Of a DNA stretch of 64,000 nucleotides, positions 43,065 through 53,057 are shown one piece after another. The DNA lies in NCBI GenBank assembly GCA_035635555.1, contig DASQAT010000048.1, positions 1-64,000 of the forward strand. The letters run 5' to 3'. The position numbers were made by a program, and so were the translations under genes. The first letter of the stretch is position 1. Every line of letters starts with the position of its first letter. Below the pieces are notes generated by a model, which saw only the letters and a list, made by a program, of their open reading frames with translations, was not told where the DNA came from and did no database searches. The stretch comes from Candidatus Dormiibacterota bacterium (GTDB lineage Bacteria > Acidobacteriota > Polarisedimenticolia > Gp22-AA2).

Positions 43065-45449
43065 GTGCTGCGCGGCAGGGTGCGGCTCCTGGCGTGGACG
43101 ATCGGCGGCTGTTTTCTCGCCTTCCTCTGCCTCGACGCGCTCTTTCCTTTCCCGATCGCGCTCCTGCACCGGGAGCCCGCCACCGTCGTGGCCGACCGGG
43201 AAGGGAGGCCGCTCGCGTTCTTCCTCCCGCCGGACGAGAAGTGGCGCCTGCCGGTGCGTTACCGGGACCTGCCGCCCCTTCTGGTGCGGGCGCTGGTCTC
43301 GAGCGAGGACCGCTGGTTCTACTTCCATCCCGGTGTGAACCCGCTCGCCGTGGCCCGGGCCGCGGTCGCCAACCTGCGCGCCGGGCGCGTCCTCTCGGGG
43401 GCATCGACCCTGCCGATGCAGATCGCGCGGCTGACCGAGCCGAAGGAGCGGACGCTGTGGGCGAAGGTGCGCGAGTCGTTCCGGGCGGTGCAGCTCGAAT
43501 GGCACTTCTCCCGGTCCGAGATGATCGAGTTCTACCTCAACCTGGCCCCCTACGGCGGCAATCTCGAGGGGATCGGCGCCGCCTCATATTTCTATTTCGG
43601 CAAGCGTCCGGCGCAGCTGTCGCTCGGCGAGATCACCCTCCTCACCGCCCTGCCGCGCTCCCCCAGCCGCTTCGACCCGACGCGCAACCTCGACGCGGCC
43701 GAGACGGCTCGCCGCTCGGTCGTGCAGGCGTTGCGCTCGCGCCGGACGATCACCGAGGCGGAGGCGCGCGACGCCCTGCGCCAGCCGCTCCCGTCGGAGA
43801 AGCGCCCGCCGCCGTTCCTGGCCCCGCACTTCGCGCGCTACGTCGCCGACACGCTCGCGGGGCCGGCCGCCGGGGGACGGACGGAGCGCGTCCTGCGCAC
43901 GACGATCGACGGCCGCCTGCAGAGGATCGCCGAGCAGGTGGTCGAGCGCCGCGTGGCCGATCTGCGGGGAGCCGGGATCGGCAACGCCGCGGTCGTGGTG
44001 ATCGAGAACCGCGGCCGCTCCCTGCGGGCGATGGTCGGATCGGCCGACTTCTTCGACACCGAGCGCCAGGGACAGGTGAACGGCGCCCTGGCGCCCCGCT
44101 CGCCCGGCTCCACGCTCAAGCCCTTCCTGTACGGCATGGCGCTCGATGACGGCACGCTGGTCCCCGACTCGTACGTCCTGGACGTCCCGACCGATTTCTC
44201 CGGATACCTGGCGGAGAACTACGACGGCACCTACCGCGGGCGGGTGAGCGTGCACGAGGCGCTCACGCAGTCCCTCAACAGTCCGGCGGTGCGCGTCCTG
44301 TCCCAGATCGGCGTCGAGCGTTTCCTCAGACTTCTGAGGACCGGCGGCCTGACGACACTCGACCGGCCCGCCTCCGCCTACGGTCTGCCGCTGATCCTGG
44401 GCGCGGGGGAAGTCAGGCTTCTCGACCTGGTGGACCTGTACGCCACGCTGGCCGAGGACGGCCTGCACCGGCCGGTCGAGGTCCTGGAGCGCGAGGACGA
44501 GAGCGCCGCGGCCCCGCGCGGCGAGCGCCTGCTGTCGCGCGAGACGGCCTTTCTGGTCTCCGAGATGCTGACCGGGATCGAGCGCCCCGACCTGCCGCAC
44601 GCCTGGGACCTGACACGCGCCGATCCCTCGGTCGCCTGGAAGACGGGGACGTCGTACGGGCACCGCGACGCCTGGGCGGTCGGGTTCACCGCGCGCTACA
44701 CGATCGGAGTCTGGGTCGGCAACTTCGACGGCGCGCCCTCCAAGGGAATCTCCGGCTCGCGTCACGCCGCGCCGTTGTTCTTCGATCTGGTGCGCGCGAT
44801 CGAGAGCGGCGGGCCGGCGTCCGCCCTGGCGCGCGACCAGGACATCCTCATCGGCAGGATGGAGGTGTGCGCCCTCAGCCACGAGCGAGCCGGCCCCGAC
44901 TGTCCGGAGCGCGTCTGGGTCGACTACCTGCGCGGCCGGAGCCGCCTCCCGATGTGCACCTACCATCGCCGCGCCTTCGTCGACGCGCGCACCGGCGACC
45001 TGCTCTCGGGCGACTGCCTCGCGAGCCACCCGCACCGGGCCGAAATCCTGGAAGTCTACCCCGCGGAGCTGATCGCCTTCTGGCGCGGCCAGGGTCAGAG
45101 CGTGAGCCGCGTGCCGAGGGCCAGCGCGACCTGCCTGGGAGCGACGCCGGTCGGCCCGCCGCAGGTCGTCTCGCCCGACCCCTCGACTCCCTATCGCCTG
45201 CGGCGCGACGCCCCGGCCGAGTACCAGAAGATCGCGCTCGTCGCACGAGCCGACGGCGGCGCCGACACCCGCCCCCGGAGCCTGTTCTGGTACCAGGACG
45301 GCCGGCTGGTGGCCCGCGGCGCCCCCGGAGCGGCCCTGTTCCTCCCCCTGGTCCCGGGAGAGCACCGGCTCGTCGTGGTCGACGAGGCCGGCCAGTCCGA
45401 CAGCGTCAGCTACAAGGTGGAATCGGGGCAGGGGGCGGCGGGGGGCTGA
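43065..45449 (+). CDS. pbpC: Penicillin-binding protein 1C (bifunctional peptidoglycan glycosyltransferase/transpeptidase)
   Basis: 794 residues from a GTG at 43065, one base after the A2M stop. A signal anchor (LLAWTIGGCFLAFLCLDALF) precedes a GT51 glycosyltransferase domain, with the catalytic glutamate E81 in SSEDRWFYFHPG, then STLPMQIARLTEP and ALPRSPSRFDP. The transpeptidase domain has S349 in SPGSTLKPFLYG, SLNS near 400, and KTGTSYGHRDAWAVGF near 530. A C-terminal 1C-type extension with several cysteines (CPERVWVDYLRG, then LPMCTYHRR) completes the family pattern. It would polymerise and cross-link peptidoglycan, in repair linked to the protease-trapping A2M. Confidence 0.95.
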   Translation: MLRGRVRLLAWTIGGCFLAFLCLDALFPFPIALLHREPATVVADREGRPLAFFLPPDEKWRLPVRYRDLPPLLVRALVSSEDRWFYFHPGVNPLAVARAAVANLRAGRVLSGASTLPMQIARLTEPKERTLWAKVRESFRAVQLEWHFSRSEMIEFYLNLAPYGGNLEGIGAASYFYFGKRPAQLSLGEITLLTALPRSPSRFDPTRNLDAAETARRSVVQALRSRRTITEAEARDALRQPLPSEKRPPPFLAPHFARYVADTLAGPAAGGRTERVLRTTIDGRLQRIAEQVVERRVADLRGAGIGNAAVVVIENRGRSLRAMVGSADFFDTERQGQVNGALAPRSPGSTLKPFLYGMALDDGTLVPDSYVLDVPTDFSGYLAENYDGTYRGRVSVHEALTQSLNSPAVRVLSQIGVERFLRLLRTGGLTTLDRPASAYGLPLILGAGEVRLLDLVDLYATLAEDGLHRPVEVLEREDESAAAPRGERLLSRETAFLVSEMLTGIERPDLPHAWDLTRADPSVAWKTGTSYGHRDAWAVGFTARYTIGVWVGNFDGAPSKGISGSRHAAPLFFDLVRAIESGGPASALARDQDILIGRMEVCALSHERAGPDCPERVWVDYLRGRSRLPMCTYHRRAFVDARTGDLLSGDCLASHPHRAEILEVYPAELIAFWRGQGQSVSRVPRASATCLGATPVGPPQVVSPDPSTPYRLRRDAPAEYQKIALVARADGGADTRPRSLFWYQDGRLVARGAPGAALFLPLVPGEHRLVVVDEAGQSDSVSYKVESGQGAAGG

Positions 45450-45463
45450 GCACCGGGGCCCTC

Positions 45464-46074
45464 TCAGGCGATCCGGATCCGCATGATCGGCCGCGTTGCG
45501 CTGCGGCGCGCGACTTCCTTGAAGCCGGCCTTCCGGAACGCGGAGACCAGCCCGGTCCAGGCGAAGGCCGAAGGGAACGGCGACGCTCCCGGATCGATCG
45601 GGTATCCCTCGACGACGCTGCCGCCCCGCTTCCTGACATGTTCGACCGCTGCATGCAGGAGCGGGACGGTGACGCCGGCGCGACGATAGTCCCGGTGGAC
45701 GTAGAAGCAGGTGATCGACCACACCGGCCGCTCGTCGACCGGGGCGAGGATGCGCGAGTTCGCGAGGACGGGGTACACGGCGCGCGGCGCGACAGCGCAC
45801 CAGGCGACCGGCCTGCGCCCGTCGTAGGAGAGGAGGCCCGGCGCCTCGCCCGCCGCGACGACCTTCCGGAACGCGGCCCGGTTGTCCGCCCCCTTCCCGC
45901 GCACGTACTCGGATCGCTTCCGCCTCCAGTACATGCACCAGCAGCCGCCGCTCGCGCCGCGCGGCCCGAACAGGCGGACGAGGTCCGGCCAGCGCGACGG
46001 GGTGAGGGAACGGACGACGAGCCGCGTCGGCTGCGCGCTCCGCGTCGTTGACGCGGAGGCCCGGGCCGGGCGCC

Positions 46075-46078
<4 letters not shown>
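45464..46078 (-). CDS. GNAT-like N-acetyltransferase
   Basis: 204 residues from ATG 46078, which overlaps the uvrA stop by four bases (ATGA). The GNAT-type core is seen as [20 protein letters not shown], then [20 protein letters not shown] (beta 4 and the CoA loop), then [20 protein letters not shown]. The N-terminal segment [16 protein letters not shown], with two cysteines and tryptophan, is characteristic of a group of uncharacterised bacterial GNAT proteins of this length. It converges with pbpC. Overlap with uvrA suggests co-transcription, but a link to DNA repair is not implied. Confidence 0.8.
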
Positions 46079-48978
<2,900 letters not shown>

Positions 48979-49043
48979 GGCGGTGCTTGGGGCCCTCTTG
49001 TGGAACCTGCGATCTTAGGGCACGTGTTGCTCGCTGTCAACGC

Positions 49044-49204
49044 GGGGGAGCGGGCCGCAGCCCGCCCGCGCGGCACGGGTCCGGCTTGCTCGCGCAAGCC
49101 TCCCCTCGGTTCGCCTCGCGCCGCCCACCGCGCGAACTCCGCGCGGCGGGGCCCCGGCGCGAGGTCTCACACGGCCGCGCGGGCGGGCTGCGGCCCGCTC
49201 CCCC
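49044..49204 (-). repeat. Dispersed structured element, copy C
   Basis: 161 bp. The ends (49044-49073 and 49175-49204) pair perfectly over 30 bp. On the minus strand it has GAGACC (49163-49168), the 27-base GGGCGG to CGAGGGGAG block (49100-49126), and CGGACCCGTG (49074-49083). Inner hairpins are perfect: CCGCGCG with CGCGCGG (49128-49146), and GGCTTGC with GCAAGCC closed by a GCGA tetraloop on this strand (49083-49100). The element fills most of the gap between uvrA and the divergent thioredoxin-like gene. Confidence 0.88.
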
Positions 49205-49231
49205 TTGAGATCGACGGTACAATCCCGGACT

Positions 49232-49858
49232 ATGACCGCTCCTCGCACGAAGACGCTCGTCGTCTCCTTGGCGACGGGAATACTCGCGCTCCTCGCCATC
49301 GGCGCGTACTTCTACTTTGCGCCTCGGAGTGCGCCCGGTCGGCCGAGCCTCGTTCACCTGGACGCGGGGAACATCAACGCCCTGCGGGATGACTTCAATG
49401 CGGCGGCGGGGGGGACGCGTGTGGTGCTCTTGCTGTCGCCGACCTGACCGATCTGCGTGGGGGGGGCCTCCGCGATCGGGGACGTGCTGCGGCGGACGCC
49501 GGGGGGGTCGCTGCGTGTCTTCCTCGTCTGGGAGCCGGTGCTGGCGACCGACCTGTCGCCGCCGCTCCCGAGCGTCCTCGCGCGCGTCGCCGATCCGCGG
49601 GCGCGGCATTTCTGGGATCGGGGGCGCCTGGTGTCGGCCGGGCTCCTGCGCGTCCTCGAGGCCGGCCGCGCGGGTGGAGAGGGGGCCGATCCCCCCGAGC
49701 AGGACGGAATCGTCTGGGACACCGTGGCGGTCTACCCGCCGGGGGTGGTGTGGGGGGATGCCGTGCCGGCGCCCGGCTACGTCGATGGTCCGGTGGTCCG
49801 CGTGATCGAAGAGGTCGCCCGGCGGCTGGCATCAACTCCCGAAGCTCCGGGCCGTTAG
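49232..49858 (+). CDS. Thioredoxin-like membrane-anchored protein with in-frame UGA (probable selenoprotein)
   Basis: ATG at 49232 gives a 208-residue protein if the UGA at 49445-49447 is read as selenocysteine. An N-terminal membrane anchor (LVVSLATGILALLAIGAYFY) is followed by VVLLLSPT, then the UGA, then PIC and VGGASAIGDVLRRTPGG. The UGA takes the first cysteine position of a thioredoxin CxxC, giving U72-P-I-C75. The reading frame stays protein-like after it (LRVFLVWEPVLATD, then HFWDRGRLVSAGLLRVLEAG) to a normal TAG stop. A hairpin begins right after the UGA (see next entry). The protein would be a periplasmic redox protein. If the UGA is a plain stop, this is a pseudogene of 71 codons. 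Confidence 0.65.
49448..49479 (+). promoter_or_regulatory. Candidate bacterial SECIS hairpin
   Basis: Directly after the UGA, CCGATC (49448-49453) pairs with GATCGG (49474-49479). After a bulged T, GCG pairs with CGC, giving nine base pairs and a 13-base G-rich loop (49458-49470). Bacterial SECIS elements are hairpins within the roughly 40 bases after the UGA, with a guanine-containing loop bound by SelB. The stem lies in coding sequence and keeps the frame. High GC makes chance stems common, so this is supportive only. Confidence 0.5.
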
Positions 49859-49896
49859 CGTAGAATGTCGCCCGTTTGACCGGGAGGAATCCAGGC

Positions 49897-50898
49897 ATGC
49901 CCGCGCGACAGCGCCGTCTCGTCATCTACCTGCCTCACCGCCAGCCGATCTGGATGCTGCCGGAGGGGTGCCTGGAGACCATCAGGCGCCGGGCCCTGAA
50001 GTCCTTCCAGATCGACCTGCCGATGAACGAAGACGCGTTCGTGCGCGTCCTGCCGGGGGCCGAGGTGCTGTTCGCCTGGGGGATCGCGCGGCGGCACGTG
50101 GACAAGGCCGACACGCTGCGCTGGATGCACACGCCTCTGGCCGGGGTCGACCGGGTCCTGAGCCCCGAGCTGGTGAAGAGTCCCATCCGCATCACCTCGT
50201 CGCGCGGCGTGAACTCCGTCGCCGTGGCGGAGCACACGCTGGGTCTCATCCTGTCGATGACGCGCGGCATCGCCGACTCGGTGCGGGCCCAGGGGGAGAG
50301 CCGGTGGGCGCAGCACGAGATCTGGGGCCGCAGACCGCCGGTTCAGGAGCTGCACGGCCAGGTCCTGGGCATCCTCGGCCTGGGGGACATCGGCCGGGAG
50401 CTCGCGGTGCGCGCCCGCGCCCTGGGGATGACCGTCTGGGGGCTCGTCCGAACCCCGCGCGCCAAGCCGGACTATGTCGACCGCCTGCTCGCGGCGGGGA
50501 AGGAGGAGGCGCTCATCCGCGCAAGCGACGTCCTGGTGCTGGCGGTGCCGCTGACGCGCGACACCAAGGGGATGATCGGCGAGCGGCAGCTGAAGCGGAT
50601 GAAGCACACGGCCTGCCTCATCAACATCGGGCGCGGTGAGCTGGTGCAGGAATCCGCCCTGGTCCGCGCGCTGCGCGAAGGCTGGATCGCCGGCGCCGGA
50701 CTGGACGTGTACGCCGCCGAGCCGCTCCCCCCCTCGAGCCCCCTGTGGCGGCTGCCCCAGGTGGTGATGACGCCGCACATCGCCGGCACCCACCCGCAGT
50801 ACATGGGGCGATCCGCCGAGATCTTCCTCAATAACTTGAAGCGCTACCTCGCGGGCGAGCCTCTCATCAACGAAGTCGACAAGCAGGCGGGGTACTGA
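49897..50898 (+). CDS. D-isomer-specific 2-hydroxyacid dehydrogenase (NAD-binding)
   Basis: 333 residues from ATG 49897 behind GGGAGGAAT. The N-terminal substrate domain runs to TSSRGVNSVAVAEHTLGLIL. The NAD-binding Rossmann domain has VLGILGLGDIGRELAVRARA (near 165), with the nucleotide-specificity residues following. Catalytic residues are the arginine in INIGRGELV (near 250), the glutamate in AAEPLPPSSPLW, and the histidine in MTPHIAGTH. The enzyme interconverts a 2-ketoacid and a D-2-hydroxyacid; the substrate is unknown. It follows the selenoprotein-like gene by 38 bases and could be co-transcribed with it. Confidence 0.92.
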   Translation: MPARQRRLVIYLPHRQPIWMLPEGCLETIRRRALKSFQIDLPMNEDAFVRVLPGAEVLFAWGIARRHVDKADTLRWMHTPLAGVDRVLSPELVKSPIRITSSRGVNSVAVAEHTLGLILSMTRGIADSVRAQGESRWAQHEIWGRRPPVQELHGQVLGILGLGDIGRELAVRARALGMTVWGLVRTPRAKPDYVDRLLAAGKEEALIRASDVLVLAVPLTRDTKGMIGERQLKRMKHTACLINIGRGELVQESALVRALREGWIAGAGLDVYAAEPLPPSSPLWRLPQVVMTPHIAGTHPQYMGRSAEIFLNNLKRYLAGEPLINEVDKQAGY

Positions 50899-50914
50899 CG
50901 GGCGTTCCGCGGAA

Positions 50915-51388
50915 TCAGCGCCCGGCCCGATCGGCGGCGTGATAGCGGCGCACCGTTCCCAGGACTTCGTCGAAGTCGGCGAGCGAGTCGAGGACGACCC
51001 GGCGGCCGGAACGCAGGACCAGGAATACCGCGCTGGCCCGCGGCTCGAGGCGGCCGAGCCGCAGCGCGCGGTGCTCGCGCACCTGCACGACCTCGTCCCA
51101 CCGCACCAGACGGGGCCGGGCGCCGAACAACGCCAGGAGCGTGTTCCGGTACTCGATGCCGGCGGCGCCCAGCGAGTAGCGGTCCGCCCACGCCCCCAGG
51201 GCGTTCGCCAGGCTCAGGAGAGACAGCCCGGACAGGACGAAGAACCCGGCGGTGATCCCGGAGGCCGCGGCGACGGAGATCGTCGCGGCCACGAACAGGA
51301 GGGCGCAGGCGGCGCTGAGCAGTCGCGTCCCTGCGGTCCGGCGGAACGTGCGCGGCGCTCCGGCCGCGGGAGGACCGTCCTCGTTCAT
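50915..51388 (-). CDS. Two-span membrane protein with a PH-like C-terminal part
   Basis: 157 residues from ATG 51388, overlapping the HIT gene stop (51385-51388). An N-terminal basic/Pro stretch precedes two hydrophobic helices (LLSAACALLFVAATISVAAA, and ITAGFFVLSGLSLLSLANAL). They are followed by a soluble part with ARPRLVRWDEVVQVREHRAL and SAVFLVLRSGRRVVLDSLAD. That part resembles bacterial PH-type (bPH2/YcxB-like) domains, which follow a membrane pair and start at a tryptophan. The role of this family is unknown. It converges with the dehydrogenase gene. Confidence 0.65.
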   Translation of the reverse strand: MNEDGPPAAGAPRTFRRTAGTRLLSAACALLFVAATISVAAASGITAGFFVLSGLSLLSLANALGAWADRYSLGAAGIEYRNTLLALFGARPRLVRWDEVVQVREHRALRLGRLEPRASAVFLVLRSGRRVVLDSLADFDEVLGTVRRYHAADRAGR

Positions 51389-51729
51389 CCGGGCGGCCAG
51401 GTAAAGCGGCGGCCGCCGAGCAGGTGCAGGTGGATGTGGAACACCGACTGTCCGGCCCCCTCCAGGCAGTTGGCGACCAGGCGGTACCCCTCGGTGTGCA
51501 GACCCTTGTCCTTGGCCACCCGCGCGGCGACCAGCATCATGTGCCCCAAAAGCCCTTCCTGCTCGGCGCCGACGTCGTTCAGCGTCGCGAAGTGGCTCTT
51601 CGAGATCACCAGCGTGTGCGTCGGGGCCTGGGGATGGATGTCCTCGAACGCCACGACCTGCCGGTCGTCGTAGACGATCTTCGCGGGGATTTCCTTGCGC
51701 GCAATCTTGCAGAAGAGACAATCGGCCAT
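51385..51729 (-). CDS. HIT-family (HINT) nucleotide-binding hydrolase
   Basis: 114 residues. MADCLFCKIARKEIPAKIVY begins the HINT fold, with zinc-site cysteines C4 and C7, then FEDIHPQAPTHTLVISKSHF. The histidine triad is in GQSVFHIHLHLLGG. It would hydrolyse adenosine phosphoramidates or other nucleoside phosphoramidates in the cytoplasm. The ATG lies 28 bases after the murA stop, and the TGA overlaps the next gene, so murA-HIT-PH probably form one transcript. Confidence 0.96.
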   Translation of the reverse strand: MADCLFCKIARKEIPAKIVYDDRQVVAFEDIHPQAPTHTLVISKSHFATLNDVGAEQEGLLGHMMLVAARVAKDKGLHTEGYRLVANCLEGAGQSVFHIHLHLLGGRRFTWPPG

Positions 51730-51756
51730 CGCTGTCCTCCCGGCGGGTGCCCGGCG

Positions 51757-53010
51757 CTACGAGATCCTCTCGATGCGCGCGCCGAGCCCCTGGAACTTCG
51801 TCTCCACCTTCTCGTACCCTCGGTCGATGTGGTAGGCGCGGTGGATCGTCGTCTCCCCCTCGGCCGAGAGACCGGCGACGATCAGGCAGGCCGAGGCGCG
51901 CAGATCGCTCGCCATGACCTGCGCGCCCGAGAGCGGCGCCGGCCCGGCGACGATGGCGGTCTGGCCGTCCTCCACGATACGCGCCCCCATGCGGCGCAGC
52001 TCGCCCACGTGCATGAAACGGTTCTCGAACACCGTCTCGGTGACGATCGACACCCCCTCTGCCCGTGCCGCCAGCGCCATGAACTGCGCCTGCAGATCGG
52101 TCGGGAAATCGGGGTAGGGGCGGGTCGTGACGTTGGCGCCGCGCAGGGCTCCGTCCGGCTCGACGGTGATGCTGTCGGGCCCCCGGCGCAGGACGACGCC
52201 GCACTCCTGCAGCTTGTCGAGGACCGCTTCGAGGTGCGACGGGTCGCACTGCTCGATCCGGATGCCGCTCCGCGTGGCCGCCGCCGCCATCAGGAAGGTG
52301 CCGGTCTCGATGCGGTCGGGGATGACGGTGTGGGCGGTGCCGCGCAGCCGCGCCACCCCCTCGACGACGATGCGGCCCGTGCCCGCCCCGTCGATGCGCG
52401 CCCCGCAGGCGTTCAGGAAGCGGGCCAGATCGACGACCTCCGGCTCCAGGGCGCAATTCTCGAGGACCGTCCGCCCCTCAGCGAGAGTGGCGGCCATCAT
52501 GATGTTCTCGGTCCCGGTGACGGTGCGATCGTCGAAGACGATCTCCGCCCCCTTGAGCCGCCGGCACGAGGCGACGACATAGCCGTGCTCGATGGCGACG
52601 TCGGCCCCCATCCGGCGCAGCGCCTCGATGTGGTAGTCGATCGGCCGCGCCCCGATCGCGCAGCCCCCGGGGAGGGACACCTTCGCCCGTCCGAGACGCG
52701 CCAGGAGCGGGCCGAGGACCAGGATCGACGCGCGCATGGTCCGGACGAGGTCGTACGGCGCCTCCGGATCTCCCGCGGCGCCCCCCTCGGCGCTCAGGCT
52801 GTTCCCCTCCAGCTTCAGCGACCGTACGCCGAGATGGCGCAGGACCTTGACCATGGTCTGGACGTCGCGCACCACGGGGACGTTGCGCAGCGTGACCGGT
52901 CCTTCCAAGAGAAGCGTCGCCGCCATCTCGGGAAGCACGGCGTTCTTGGCGCCGCTGGCCCGGACCGTTCCCCTCAGCCGGCACGGGCCCTGGATGCGGA
53001 TCTTGTCCAT
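51757..53010 (-). CDS. murA: UDP-N-acetylglucosamine 1-carboxyvinyltransferase
   Basis: 417 residues, the usual length. SGAKNAVLP gives the catalytic lysine K22. C117 in LPGGCAIGARPID is the active-site cysteine that is alkylated by fosfomycin, so this enzyme should be sensitive. Further matches are VTGTENIMMAATLAEG, IPDRIETGTFLMAAA and DLRASACLIVAGLSAEG. It makes the first committed precursor of peptidoglycan, in the cytoplasm. It stands 47 bases after the upstream metalloprotease-like gene on the same strand. Confidence 0.98.
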   Translation of the reverse strand: MDKIRIQGPCRLRGTVRASGAKNAVLPEMAATLLLEGPVTLRNVPVVRDVQTMVKVLRHLGVRSLKLEGNSLSAEGGAAGDPEAPYDLVRTMRASILVLGPLLARLGRAKVSLPGGCAIGARPIDYHIEALRRMGADVAIEHGYVVASCRRLKGAEIVFDDRTVTGTENIMMAATLAEGRTVLENCALEPEVVDLARFLNACGARIDGAGTGRIVVEGVARLRGTAHTVIPDRIETGTFLMAAAATRSGIRIEQCDPSHLEAVLDKLQECGVVLRRGPDSITVEPDGALRGANVTTRPYPDFPTDLQAQFMALAARAEGVSIVTETVFENRFMHVGELRRMGARIVEDGQTAIVAGPAPLSGAQVMASDLRASACLIVAGLSAEGETTIHRAYHIDRGYEKVETKFQGLGARIERIS

Positions 53011-53057
53011 GGAGGCGAATTATACGCGCACGCGGGCGGAGCCAGAAGCGCCCCGGA

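Noticed and set aside
37373-43183. Very long open frame (1936 codons) antisense to the alpha-2-macroglobulin gene
   Set aside because: It is rich in Arg, Gly, Asp and His, has no domain pattern, and arises from GC-skewed codon use opposite a strongly recognisable gene. Similar antisense frames lie opposite most large genes here (for example 7498-9294 and 15515-18100).
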